Shown in pieces: positions 1-6,754 of a stretch of 19,174 nt of DNA. A program made the position numbers and the translations under genes. The stretch spans positions 1-19,174 of the forward strand of contig CAZBLH010000032.1 in the NCBI GenBank assembly GCA_964492775.1, written 5' to 3'. Below the pieces are notes generated by a model. It was not told where the DNA came from. It did not search any database and worked only from the letters and a program-made list of their open reading frames with translations. The DNA is from WRDS01 sp964492775. Its GTDB lineage: Bacteria; Actinomycetota; Coriobacteriia; Anaerosomatales; PHET01. Each line of letters starts with the position of its first letter. Positions within the stretch are counted from its first letter, which is position 1.

Positions 1-633
1 GGCCACTTCGTCGAGGCGCAGGTCCTCGAGTCGCTCGGCGTCGACTACATCGACGAGTCCGAGGTGCTGACCCCGGCTGATGAGCAGTATCACGTGAACA
101 AGTGGGACTTCACCGTGCCGTTCGTGTGCGGTTGCCGCAACCTCGGCGAGGCGCTACGCCGGATCGCCGAGGGCGCTGCCATGGTCCGTACGAAGGGCGA
201 GCCAGGCACCGGCAACGTCGTCGAGGCCGTGCGCCACATGCGCACCGTGACCGACGAGATCGCTTGGGTCGCCGGCCTCCGCGAGGAGCAGCTGTTTGAC
301 GCGGCCAAGCAGCTTGGCGCTCCGTACGAGCTCGTGAAGTGGGTCCACGCCAACGGCAAGCTACCGGTCGTCAACTTCTCAGCGGGAGGCATCGCCACGC
401 CGGCCGACGCCGCACTGATGATGCAGCTTGGCTGCGACGGCGTCTTCGTCGGCAGCGGCATCTTCAAGAGCGGCGACCCCGCCAAGCGCGCCCGCGCCAT
501 TGTCGAGGCGACGACGCACTTCGAGGACGCAGACGTCATCGCTCGCGTGTCGCGCGACCTGGGCGAGGCGATGGTCGGCATCAACATCAGTGACATTCCC
601 GACGCCGAGCGCATGCAGGAGCGTGGCTGGTAG
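1..633 (+). CDS. pdxS: PdxS, pyridoxal 5'-phosphate synthase lyase subunit (5' end missing)
   Basis: Synthase subunit of the DXP-independent vitamin B6 pathway. It makes PLP from ribose 5-phosphate, glyceraldehyde 3-phosphate and ammonia supplied by PdxT. The reading frame is open from base 1, so the N-terminal part, including the first catalytic lysine, lies outside the window. The 210 codons present match the family closely: a GHFVEAQ start, DYIDESEVLTPAD, VPFVCG, and the phosphate-binding RTKGEPGTGN loop. The Lys of that loop (codon 193-195) corresponds to the second, swinging catalytic lysine. The C-terminal barrel half has the conserved NFSAGGIATPADAA and DGVFVGSGIFKS segments. The TAG at 631-633 directly abuts the pdxT start, as expected for two subunits of one complex. 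Identification is very secure; only the upstream extent is unknown. Confidence 0.97.
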   Translation, partial: GHFVEAQVLESLGVDYIDESEVLTPADEQYHVNKWDFTVPFVCGCRNLGEALRRIAEGAAMVRTKGEPGTGNVVEAVRHMRTVTDEIAWVAGLREEQLFDAAKQLGAPYELVKWVHANGKLPVVNFSAGGIATPADAALMMQLGCDGVFVGSGIFKSGDPAKRARAIVEATTHFEDADVIARVSRDLGEAMVGINISDIPDAERMQERGW

Positions 634-1215
634 GTGCGGATAGGCGTACTTGCGCTACAGGGAGCGTTCCGGGAGCACATCGGTGCTGTCGAGGCGTTGG
701 GTCACGACGCCGTCGCGGTGCGCATGGCCGAGCAGCTCGATAGCTGCGCGGGTCTCATCATTCCCGGCGGTGAGTCTACGGCAATCTCGAAGCTCATGGA
801 GACGTACGGCTTCTACGAGGCCATCGCGTCTCGCCGTGAAGAGGGTATGGCCGTCTGGGGCACCTGCGCCGGCGCAATACTGATCGCCCGTGAGGTTGCC
901 GATGCCATCGAGGGCCAGCGTTCGCTCGGGCTGATGGACATCACGGTCCGCAGAAACGCCTATGGCCGCCAGGTGCAGAGCTTCGAGGCCGACCTCGACT
1001 TCGCCCACATCGGCGAGCCCTACCGTGGCGTCTTCATCCGCGCACCGTGGATCGAGTCGGTCGGCGAGGGCGTCGAGGTGCTTGCCGAGCACGACGGACG
1101 CATCGTGGCCGCTCGTTCCGGGCGTATGATGGCGACGACCTTCCACCCGGAACTCACTGGAGACCTCCGTATCCACCGGCTCTTCATCGAGTCGGTGGCT
1201 GAGCCTGTGACGTAG
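634..1215 (+). CDS. pdxT: PdxT, glutaminase subunit of PLP synthase
   Basis: Class I glutamine amidotransferase (193 aa) that hydrolyses glutamine and channels ammonia to PdxS. Visible are MRIGVLALQG at the N-terminus, the PGGES oxyanion region (residues 44-48), the nucleophile Cys78 in GTCAG, and the His171/Glu173 pair in FHPEL. The triad is complete. The GTG start at 634 immediately follows the pdxS stop, with AGGAG at 617-621 as a somewhat distant ribosome site, so translation is probably coupled. The gene ends in adjacent TAG and TAA codons. Its length is normal for the family. Confidence 0.97.
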   Translation: MRIGVLALQGAFREHIGAVEALGHDAVAVRMAEQLDSCAGLIIPGGESTAISKLMETYGFYEAIASRREEGMAVWGTCAGAILIAREVADAIEGQRSLGLMDITVRRNAYGRQVQSFEADLDFAHIGEPYRGVFIRAPWIESVGEGVEVLAEHDGRIVAARSGRMMATTFHPELTGDLRIHRLFIESVAEPVT

Positions 1216-1236
1216 TAACCCGAAAGGAACGGACGC

Positions 1237-1995
1237 ATGTCAGGACACTCCAAGTGGGCAACGACCAAACACCGCAAAGCCGCCCAGGACAAGAAGCGTT
1301 CGGCGCTGTTCTCCAAGCTCTCGCGCATCATCACCGTAGCGGCTAAGACCGGCGGCGATCCCAACCCTGAGAACAACGCGTCGCTTGCGGCCGCCATCGC
1401 CAAGGCGAAGAGCTACTCGCTGCCCAAGGACAAGATCCAGATCGCGATTGACAAAGCGTTCGGCGCCGGTGCCGATGCGGCCAACTTCGAAGAGGTTGTC
1501 TACGAGGGCTACGGCCCGGCGGGCGTCGCGCTTTATGTCGAGGCACTCACCGACAACCGCAACCGAACGGCTGCCGATGTGCGCTCGGCGTTCACCAAGG
1601 CCGGCGGCAACCTCGGCGCGACCGGCTCGGTGGCCTTCCAGTTCGAGCGCAAGGGTCAGATCACGCTCGACAAGCCGGCCGAGTTCGATGAGGACGAGCT
1701 GATGCTCGCTGTCGCCGAGGCCGGCGGCGAGGACATGGAGGTGGGCGAGGAAGAGGTGCTCGTCTACACCGCGCCCACCGACGTCATGGCCGTTAACGGC
1801 GAACTCGAGCGCGCGGGGCTTCCGGTCAAGGGTGCTGAGCTCGTGATGGAGCCAGTCAACACCTCCGAGGTGACCGTGGAGGATGCCAAGAAGGTGCTGC
1901 GTCTCGTCGACCGGCTCGAGGAGCTCGACGACATCCAGAACGTCTACCACACCATGGAGCTCACCGACGAGATTGCCGCGGCGCTCGAGGAGTAG
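1237..1995 (+). CDS. yebC: YebC/PmpR (TACO1) family protein
   Basis: A 252-residue protein of the YebC/TACO1 family, long annotated as transcriptional regulators. More recent work links members to translation through difficult peptide motifs, so the cellular role is not settled. The diagnostic N-terminus MSGHSKWATTKHRKAAQDKKR is followed by LFSKLSRIITVAAK, GGDPNPENNASLAAAI, and YEGYGPAGVALYVEALTDNRNRT, split here across family segments. The C-terminal acidic domain is intact. The start is supported by GAAAGGA at about 1222-1228. It lies 21 bases after pdxT and precedes ruvC, a common neighbourhood for this family, and is probably co-transcribed with pdxST. Confidence 0.95.
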   Translation: MSGHSKWATTKHRKAAQDKKRSALFSKLSRIITVAAKTGGDPNPENNASLAAAIAKAKSYSLPKDKIQIAIDKAFGAGADAANFEEVVYEGYGPAGVALYVEALTDNRNRTAADVRSAFTKAGGNLGATGSVAFQFERKGQITLDKPAEFDEDELMLAVAEAGGEDMEVGEEEVLVYTAPTDVMAVNGELERAGLPVKGAELVMEPVNTSEVTVEDAKKVLRLVDRLEELDDIQNVYHTMELTDEIAAALEE

Positions 1996-2010
1996 GCCGG
2001 TACGGCCGGC
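1996..2010 (+). other. Small GC hairpin after yebC
   Basis: GCCGG, a 5-base loop, then CCGGC, starting one base after the yebC stop. An alternative fold is GGCCG/CGGCC. There is no uridine run, so this is at best a weak pause or processing site before the ruvC promoter. Confidence 0.3.
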
Positions 2011-2021
2011 GCTCCTCGCCC

Positions 2022-2050
2022 TTTACTCGCTACTGCTGCGTCGCTAGACT
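2022..2050 (+). promoter_or_regulatory. Promoter for the ruvCAB operon
   Basis: A -35 box TTTACT (2022-2027) and a -10 box TAGACT (2045-2050) are separated by exactly 17 bases, each matching the housekeeping consensus at four positions. Seven bases beyond the -10 is the A of an ATG at 2057, so the transcript is predicted to begin at or next to that start codon. This lets ruvCAB be transcribed apart from pdxST-yebC. Confidence 0.6.
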
Positions 2051-2056
2051 GAACAT

Positions 2057-2104
2057 ATGTTCGATTGTCGGCACTGCGCGCATCTGAGGGGGCGACGCTC
2101 GTGA
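2057..2104 (+). CDS. Putative 15-residue leaderless leader ORF before ruvC
   Basis: ATG at 2057 opens a short frame encoding MFDCRHCAHLRGRRS and ending in TGA at 2102-2104. Its stop overlaps the ruvC GTG in a GTGA arrangement, like the ruvC-ruvA and ruvA-ruvB junctions. The ATG lies seven bases after the end of a good -10 box, where transcription should begin, so it would be read as a leaderless message. It is out of frame with ruvC and so is not an N-terminal extension. The peptide has a Cys-x-x-Cys pair and a basic tail. The ORF is short enough to arise by chance; the evidence is positional only. Confidence 0.4.
   Translation: MFDCRHCAHLRGRRS
2086..2092 (+). promoter_or_regulatory. Ribosome binding site fixing the ruvC start
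   Basis: GAGGGGG ends eight bases before the GTG at 2101. It decides in favour of that GTG over an in-frame TTG at 2065, which would add twelve residues not seen in the family. Confidence 0.7.
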
Positions 2105-2601
2105 TCATCTTGGGCATCGACCCCGGCCTCGCCAACACCGGGTGGGGAGTCATCGAGGCGCAAGGCCCTCGGTACCGCTGCCTCGCATACGGCTGCATCA
2201 CCACGCGCCCCGCCGAGCAGCTCTCGCAGCGCCTGCGACAGGTCCACGACGAGATCCGCGCGGTTATCCTCCGCTACCAGCCGCGCGAGTGCGCGGTCGA
2301 GAGCGTGTTCTTCGGCTCCAACGCCAAGAGCGCATTCGCTACCGGACAAGCGCGTGGTGTGGCACTGCTCGCGACAGCCGATGCGGCGCTGGATCTGGCC
2401 GAGTACTCGCCGGTGCAGATCAAGGGGGCGGTCGTGGGGACCGGCACCGCCGACAAGGACCAGGTCGCCTACATGGTGCGCACGCTTCTCGGGCTCGACC
2501 ACGAGCCCGCTCCCGACCACGCGTCCGACGCGCTCGCGGCTGCAATCTGCCATGCGCACCTGCGCCGTCACCGGGCGCTTGCAGCGGAGGTGAGCGCGTG
2601 A
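2101..2601 (+). CDS. ruvC: RuvC, Holliday junction endonuclease
   Basis: Homodimeric resolvase that makes paired nicks in Holliday junctions after RuvAB branch migration. From the GTG at 2101 the protein is 166 residues, the normal length, and opens with MIILGIDPGL. The acidic active site is present: Asp7 in GIDPG, Glu67 in AVESVFF, and His140 and Asp143 in DHASDALAAA. The Asp/Glu/His/Asp set resembles the Thermus enzyme rather than the all-acidic E. coli set. The TGA at 2599-2601 overlaps the ruvA GTG in a GTGA junction. Confidence 0.96.
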   Translation: MIILGIDPGLANTGWGVIEAQGPRYRCLAYGCITTRPAEQLSQRLRQVHDEIRAVILRYQPRECAVESVFFGSNAKSAFATGQARGVALLATADAALDLAEYSPVQIKGAVVGTGTADKDQVAYMVRTLLGLDHEPAPDHASDALAAAICHAHLRRHRALAAEVSA

Positions 2602-3200
2602 TCGCCTTCGTCAGCGGCCGAGTCGTCTCCAAGGGCGCCTCTCACTGCATCCTCGAGGTCGGCGGCGTGGGCCTGAAGCTCGCGATGTCCACCGGCTCAC
2701 TTGCGGCACTGCCTGCCGAGGGCGACGACGCATTGGTGTACACCTACCTGTATGTGCGGGAGGATGAGCTGTCGCTATTCGGTTTCGAGAACGACGCCGA
2801 GAAGGACGCGTTCGAGAAGCTCATCACCGTCTCGGGCGTCGGCCCCAAGGTCGCGCTTGCGGCACTCTCCGCGCTTTCGACTGAGACGCTCGCACAGGCG
2901 GTGGCCACCGGCGATGTCGCGATGATCACGAGCATCCCCGGCGTCGGCAAGAAGACCGCGCAGCGCATCATCCTCGAACTCGCCGACAAGCTCGGCGTGC
3001 CTGAGCTCGGAGCGGGTGGAGGCTCGGCAGGCAGGGCGGCGACGGGTGGCGCGGCTGAGGCCGAGGCCACCGATGCGCTGCTCGCGATGGGTTTCTCGGC
3101 AGCGGAGGCGAGCGCGGCCATCAAGGGCTTCGAGGGTGAAGCGGGCGATGCGTCGGCGCTGCTGAAGCACGCGCTCAAGAGGCTCGGTGGTGCGGCGTGA
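2598..3200 (+). CDS. ruvA: RuvA, Holliday junction DNA-binding subunit
   Basis: Tetrameric junction-binding protein that loads RuvB and drives branch migration. It has 200 residues: an N-terminal OB fold (MIAFVSGRVV through LFGF), a central double helix-hairpin-helix domain (VSGVGPKVALAAL at about 77-89 and IPGVGKKTAQRII at about 112-124), a Gly/Ala-rich linker, and a C-terminal UBA-like domain that contacts RuvB. Start is GTG at 2598, with GGAGG at 2586-2590. Its stop overlaps ruvB by the same GTGA arrangement, so the three ruv genes are translationally coupled. Confidence 0.96.
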   Translation: MIAFVSGRVVSKGASHCILEVGGVGLKLAMSTGSLAALPAEGDDALVYTYLYVREDELSLFGFENDAEKDAFEKLITVSGVGPKVALAALSALSTETLAQAVATGDVAMITSIPGVGKKTAQRIILELADKLGVPELGAGGGSAGRAATGGAAEAEATDALLAMGFSAAEASAAIKGFEGEAGDASALLKHALKRLGGAA

Positions 3201-4264
3201 GCACGGTCTGGGAGGCTGGCGACACGGTGCGGGAGCCCGACCCAGAGCGGTTGGTGTCTGCCGAGTTCACCGAGGACGACCTGGAGATCGACCGCTCGCT
3301 TCGACCGAAGCGGCTAGCCGAGTATCTGGGTCAGTCGCGCGTCAAAGAGAACCTCGGCGTGCTCATCGAGGCCACGCGCGAGCGCGGCGAGCCGCTCGAC
3401 CACATCCTGCTGTCCGGCCCACCGGGGCTGGGAAAGACCACGCTCGCGCAGGTCATCGCCAACGAGCTCGGCGTGAAGGTCAGGCCGACGAGCGGCCCGG
3501 CGATAGAGCGCGCGGGAGACCTGGCTGCCGTTCTCACGAACCTGGAAGAACGCGACGTGCTCTTCATCGACGAGATCCACCGTCTGAACCGAGTCGTCGA
3601 AGAGGTGCTCTACCCGGCGATGGAGGACTTCAACCTCGACATCATGATCGGGAAGGGGCCGGCGGCGCGCTCGATCAGGCTCGACCTGCCCAAGTTCACG
3701 CTCATCGGTGCGACCACGCGCACGGGGCTTCTGACGGGGCCGCTGCGTGACCGTTTCGGCATGGCGTTCAGGCTCGACTATTACACGCCTGAGGAGCTGC
3801 AGTCGATCGTGGTGCGATCGGCGGGCATCCTGGGTGTGGAGATCGATTCGGAGGGCGCCGCTGAGATTGCACGCCGCAGCCGAGGGACACCACGGCTCGC
3901 GAACCGGCTGCTCAAGCGCGTACGCGACTACGCGCAGGTGCGGCACTCAGGGGCGATCGACGAGGACATCGCGGCCGAGGCGCTCGCGTTCTTCGAGGTC
4001 GACCACCTCGGGCTCGACTGGATGGACGTGAAGATTCTCACCACGCTGGCCGAGACGTTCTGTGGCAGGCCGGTCGGGCTCAACACACTGTCGAGCGCGG
4101 TCGGGGAGGAGCCCGACACGCTCGAGGACGTGTATGAGCCGTTCCTGCTGCAGCTGGGTCTGCTTGCGCGTACGCCCAAGGGTAGGCAGGCGACGCTTCG
4201 CACCTACGAACACCTGGGGCTCACCCCGCCGGCGGGGGCGCCTGAGCAGTCGGGGCTGTTCTAG
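3197..4264 (+). CDS. ruvB: RuvB, Holliday junction branch migration helicase
   Basis: AAA+ hexameric motor (355 aa) that pumps DNA through the RuvA-bound junction. The entry sequence LRPKRLAEYLGQ is typical. Walker A is GPPGLGKT (74-81), Walker B is LFIDEIH (122-128, Asp125/Glu126), and a sensor 1 ATTRTG follows. The C-terminal winged helix contains GLDWMD and the GRPVGLNTLSSAVGEE stretch. The start is GTG, overlapping ruvA. A 30-residue acidic N-terminal extension precedes the conserved core, slightly longer than in E. coli. It is the last gene of the ruv operon. Confidence 0.97.
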   Translation: MSTVWEAGDTVREPDPERLVSAEFTEDDLEIDRSLRPKRLAEYLGQSRVKENLGVLIEATRERGEPLDHILLSGPPGLGKTTLAQVIANELGVKVRPTSGPAIERAGDLAAVLTNLEERDVLFIDEIHRLNRVVEEVLYPAMEDFNLDIMIGKGPAARSIRLDLPKFTLIGATTRTGLLTGPLRDRFGMAFRLDYYTPEELQSIVVRSAGILGVEIDSEGAAEIARRSRGTPRLANRLLKRVRDYAQVRHSGAIDEDIAAEALAFFEVDHLGLDWMDVKILTTLAETFCGRPVGLNTLSSAVGEEPDTLEDVYEPFLLQLGLLARTPKGRQATLRTYEHLGLTPPAGAPEQSGLF

Positions 4265-4278
4265 GGGCTGTCAGGTGC

Positions 4279-4297
4279 GGCGCATGAGGCATGCGCC
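4279..4297 (+). terminator. Hairpin after ruvB
   Basis: Perfect 8-bp stem GGCGCATG/CATGCGCC with loop AGG, 14 bases after the ruvB stop. No uridine run follows, so it may be a partial or factor-dependent terminator. Confidence 0.45.
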
Positions 4298-4337
4298 TCG
4301 CTCGTCCGGCTCCACGTGCGCAGCGGTACTCGTCGAA

Positions 4338-4366
4338 TAGACACGGGCATGCTTTTCGCTCATACT
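4338..4366 (+). promoter_or_regulatory. Promoter of the first cold-shock gene
   Basis: TAGACA (4338-4343, five of six matches to the -35 consensus), a 17-base spacer, then CATACT (4361-4366). The predicted start near 4373 falls just before a perfect hairpin, giving a leader of about 130 bases. Confidence 0.55.
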
Positions 4367-4373
4367 GGTTCAC

Positions 4374-4491
4374 GGAGCCGAAGGCGGCTCCTGGGTTTGC
4401 GGCGTGGCCTTGCGTAGCAGTCCAGCACCGATAGGGTGCAATACGTGAAGGGCGCGTCGCTTTTTGTTTGCCTCATAGGGAGGCAGGAAAG
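4374..4491 (+). promoter_or_regulatory. Structured 5' leader of the first csp gene
   Basis: Three simple hairpins lie between the predicted RNA start and the ATG at 4502. The first is GGAGCCG/CGGCTCC with loop AAGG (4374-4391). The second is GCACC/GGTGC (4425-4439), and the third is GCCTC/GAGGC (4470-4484). The second and third both carry ATAGGG overlapping loop and 3' stem. The third covers a possible ribosome site GGGAGG, leaving AGGAAAG (4485-4491) beside it. Long structured leaders are typical of cold-inducible csp mRNAs; cold regulation here is inferred. Confidence 0.45.
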
Positions 4492-4501
4492 TAGGTTTTT
4501 G

Positions 4502-4705
4502 ATGGCTACTGGTACGGTCAAGTGGTTCAACCCGGACAAGGGCTACGGTTTCATCGAGCGCGAGGGTGGCGAGGATCTCTTCGTTCACTTCAGCGAGATC
4601 CAGATGGACGGGTTCAAGTCCCTCGACGAGGGTCAGACCGTCGAGTTCGACGTGACCACCGGCCGCAACGGCAAGGAGCAGGCGAGCAACGTCCGCAAGG
4701 CGTAG
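4502..4705 (+). CDS. Cold-shock protein, CspA family (copy 1)
   Basis: A 67-residue single cold-shock domain that binds single-stranded RNA and DNA and acts as an RNA chaperone. RNP1 is KGYGFI (13-18) and RNP2 is LFVHF (26-30); the KWFN strand (7-10) is canonical. The ATG at 4502 is preferred over upstream in-frame GTG codons because it gives the standard family N-terminus and follows an AGGAAAG site. It differs from the second copy at only seven positions (3, 19, 22, 40, 46, 48, 53). It has its own promoter and a strong terminator, so it is monocistronic. Confidence 0.97.
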   Translation: MATGTVKWFNPDKGYGFIEREGGEDLFVHFSEIQMDGFKSLDEGQTVEFDVTTGRNGKEQASNVRKA

Positions 4706-4730
4706 TTCCCACTCTTAGACCCACACATAC

Positions 4731-4770
4731 AGAAGCGGCCCTCCGGCATCGGGGGGCCGCTTCTCTGTTT
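4731..4770 (+). terminator. Intrinsic terminator of csp copy 1
   Basis: A long stem of 11 perfect base pairs (AGAAGCGGCCC with GGGCCGCTTCT), extended by four more pairs including one G-T to a GCAT loop, followed by CTGTTT. A convincing rho-independent terminator. Confidence 0.85.
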
Positions 4771-4912
4771 GGGTGGCGAGGTCGCCAGCAGGGTGGCACT
4801 GCAGGGTGGGCGCCGTGATTCGGATGCTTTGGGAATGGCGATACTCAAAGTAGAAGCTCTTGAATTGGCAACATGTGGCAAAGCCACTGGGTACGGAGGG
4901 AGGCGCACGGTC

Positions 4913-5269
4913 ATGGTGTACGAATCCGACTACGTCCTGCGCCTCGTTGAGCAGATGGCTGGTCTGGTGCGGCGTGCGCTCCACGCCTTGAGCATCGGCA
5001 GTGAGGAAAGCACGTACGAACTCGCCGAGGAGGCGATCGGGCTCGCGCTTGATCTGGACCCCGACGTCGTGAACAGGCTTGCGCCTCAGAGCCTCTCGGC
5101 GCTCCTCGAGTTGCAGAACCACGACGACCGCGTGCTGCGGCTGGTTGCCGAGGCGCTCACTGCGCAGGCGGACGCGCTCGAGCAGGCAGGCGAGTTCTTC
5201 GATGCAGGGCTGCGCCGAGAGCAGGCGAAGGCCGTGCTGAAGATGCTCGACCCCAATCGAGCCAACTGA
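4913..5269 (+). CDS. Small all-helical protein of unknown function (possibly DUF6483-like)
   Basis: A 118-residue protein starting MVYESDYVLRLVEQM. The ATG at 4913 is chosen because GGAGGGAGG (4895-4903) lies nine bases upstream; a longer in-frame opening to 4769 lacks such support. The sequence is helical and slightly acidic, with alternating Leu/Ala heptads and TPR-like helix pairs (about 35-60 and 73-112). It has no cysteines, transmembrane segment or recognisable catalytic motif. The N-terminal Tyr-Glu-x-Asp-Tyr-hydrophobic-x-Arg pattern recalls DUF6483 proteins from memory, and no function is known to me. It lies between a csp terminator and a convergent superoxide reductase gene, so context gives little help. 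Confidence 0.75.
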   Translation: MVYESDYVLRLVEQMAGLVRRALHALSIGSEESTYELAEEAIGLALDLDPDVVNRLAPQSLSALLELQNHDDRVLRLVAEALTAQADALEQAGEFFDAGLRREQAKAVLKMLDPNRAN

Positions 5270-5275
5270 TTCGGC

Positions 5276-5289
5276 CGCTCAAGGGAGCG
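5276..5289. other. Small hairpin between convergent genes
   Basis: CGCTC, loop AAGG, GAGCG in the 49-base space between two converging stop codons. It could mark 3' ends on both strands, but lacks uridine runs. Confidence 0.25.
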
Positions 5290-5318
5290 CGTCCGCGAGC
5301 TGCCAGGGCGCTGCGAAG

Positions 5319-5669
5319 CTAGGGTGCCGTCACGTCCCAGGCCCACACACCGTGCAGGTTGCAGCTCTCCAGCGCAGTGATCTTGGCGCCGGGATCCACA
5401 TTGAGCACTGCAATCACGTCCGGCTCGGCGACAACGGCTCCGAAGGTGAACCGCTCGACGGGTACGTCGTTGACGAGAAGGTCTACCCACTCGATGAAGT
5501 GGTCGGGCTGGTTGGGGTGCGGGACGCCGTGGCCGATGGTGACGTGGACTCTCAGGCGGCCGTCGACTCGCTCGACCACGATCTTGGGCGTGTGCTTGTT
5601 CTCGAAGTCGCTGGCGCTGGCGGGGTCGGCGACACGGTTGATGCCTTGCAGCAGCGGTGCGTCACTCAT
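5319..5669 (-). CDS. Superoxide reductase, neelaredoxin/desulfoferrodoxin C-terminal type
   Basis: A 116-residue non-heme iron enzyme that reduces superoxide to peroxide in the cytoplasm of anaerobes. The five-ligand Fe(His)4Cys site is visible: His26 (NKHTP), His51 (VPHPN), His57 (DHFIEW), Cys103 and His106 (CNLHGVW). There is no N-terminal rubredoxin-like desulforedoxin domain, so it is the one-iron class. The usual EKHVP motif reads E-N-K-H-T-P: Lys25 is kept, but the glutamate normally two residues before the histidine is Asn24. The start at 5669 is supported by GGAG about eight bases upstream on the minus strand; an in-frame extension to 5774 lacks family similarity. The gene is divergent from folD and convergent with the preceding gene. 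Confidence 0.93.
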   Translation of the reverse strand: MSDAPLLQGINRVADPASASDFENKHTPKIVVERVDGRLRVHVTIGHGVPHPNQPDHFIEWVDLLVNDVPVERFTFGAVVAEPDVIAVLNVDPGAKITALESCNLHGVWAWDVTAP

Positions 5670-5853
5670 GTGGACTCCTTTTCGCGTGGGGTCGAACCGT
5701 TGGCGTTCGCAGCTGTACATACCCGTAACCGGCTTCGCGGTGCGTATCTGCGGTGCCAGCGGTCCTTCATGCACTCCAAGGCATGTTACACTCGTTCGCG
5801 CTCTTCTCGGCGATTACCGAGTGCGATTGGTTCCGGCAGAAAGGCCCAGGCGA
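5670..5853. promoter_or_regulatory. Divergent intergenic region between the superoxide reductase gene and folD
   Basis: 184 bases that must hold promoters for both genes. On the plus strand TACACT (5787-5792) is a plausible -10 for folD, about 60 bases upstream of its start, without a clear -35. On the minus strand only the ribosome site of the reductase is clear; I could not identify its promoter. Confidence 0.35.
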
Positions 5854-6711
5854 ATGGCTCAGATCATCGACGGCAAGCTCGTTGCGGCATACACCCGGGC
5901 GCAGGCGGCCGAGACAGTCGCACGGGTCAAAGCAGCAGGGGTTGAGCCGGGGTTGGCCGTGGTACTCGTCGGAGATGACCCTGCGTCGCACAGCTACGTG
6001 CGGATGAAGGAGCGCGACTGCGCCGAGGTTGGCATCCGCTCCTTCGACCTTCGGCGTCCGGCCGACCTCACGCAGGCCGAGCTCAACGCGATCATTGACG
6101 AGTGCAACAGCGATCCCGACATCCACGGCATCCTCGTGCAGATGCCGCTTCCTGCTGGTCTGGACGCCGAGGAGGCTATCGCGCGCATCAGCCCCGAGAA
6201 GGACGTAGACGGGTTCCATCCTGTGAGCCTCGGCAAGCTGGTTCGGGGGATTCCGGCGCCGCGCGCCTGCACCCCGTGGGGCGTCATGGCGATGCTCGAT
6301 TACTACCAGATCGATCCGGCGGGGAAGCGTGCGGTGGTGATCGGCCGCTCCACGATCGTGGGCAAGCCGATGGCGCTCATGCTGCTTGAGCGCAACGCCA
6401 CGGTCACCGTCTGCCACTCCCGCACGGCCGACCTACCTGCCGTGTGCCGCGAGGCTGACATCCTTGTGGCCGCCGTCGGCCGCCCGCACATGGTGACCGC
6501 CGAGTATGTGAAGCCGGGCGCAGTCGTCATCGACGTCGGTATCAACTCCACAGGCGACGGGCTTGTCGGCGATGTGGACTTTGCGAGTGTTGAGCCGGTC
6601 GCTTCGTGGATCACGCCGGTTCCCGGCGGTGTCGGGCCGATGACGCGCGCGATGCTCGTGCGAAACACGGCCGAGGCTGCTGAAAGGGTCGCATCCCAGC
6701 AGCGCGCCTGA
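5854..6711 (+). CDS. folD: FolD, methylenetetrahydrofolate dehydrogenase/cyclohydrolase
   Basis: Bifunctional enzyme interconverting 5,10-methylene-, 5,10-methenyl- and 10-formyl-tetrahydrofolate with NADP(H). The 285-residue length is standard. Catalytic Tyr48 and Lys52 are in SYVRMK. Other family signatures are GILVQMPLP, KDVDGFHP, CTPWG, the dinucleotide-binding GRSTIVGKP, and VPGGVGPMT near the C-terminus. The ATG at 5854 is preferred: AGAAAGG lies about nine bases upstream, and the frame further upstream is antisense to the superoxide reductase. The gene appears monocistronic, followed by the second csp promoter. Confidence 0.97.
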   Translation: MAQIIDGKLVAAYTRAQAAETVARVKAAGVEPGLAVVLVGDDPASHSYVRMKERDCAEVGIRSFDLRRPADLTQAELNAIIDECNSDPDIHGILVQMPLPAGLDAEEAIARISPEKDVDGFHPVSLGKLVRGIPAPRACTPWGVMAMLDYYQIDPAGKRAVVIGRSTIVGKPMALMLLERNATVTVCHSRTADLPAVCREADILVAAVGRPHMVTAEYVKPGAVVIDVGINSTGDGLVGDVDFASVEPVASWITPVPGGVGPMTRAMLVRNTAEAAERVASQQRA

Positions 6712-6715
6712 GTTC

Positions 6716-6745
6716 TTGCCCCATATTTGCGCGTCGGGCTATCCT
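6716..6745 (+). promoter_or_regulatory. Promoter of the second cold-shock gene
   Basis: TTGCCC (6716-6721), an 18-base spacer, then TATCCT (6740-6745). Transcription should begin near 6752, giving a leader of about 93 bases. Confidence 0.5.
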
Positions 6746-6754
6746 GTGTCTTGT

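Noticed and set aside
2142..2597. Extended ruvA opening inside ruvC
   Set aside because: It is the shadow frame of ruvC; RuvA homology begins at the GTG at 2598.
4284..4340. Possible 18-codon ORF before csp copy 1
   Set aside because: The ATG lies within the ruvB terminator-like hairpin, has no ribosome site, and the ORF ends before the csp promoter.
5359..5853. Long in-frame upstream extension of folD (165 codons)
   Set aside because: It runs antisense through the superoxide reductase gene, encodes low-complexity sequence without family similarity, and folD has a proper start and ribosome site at 5854.
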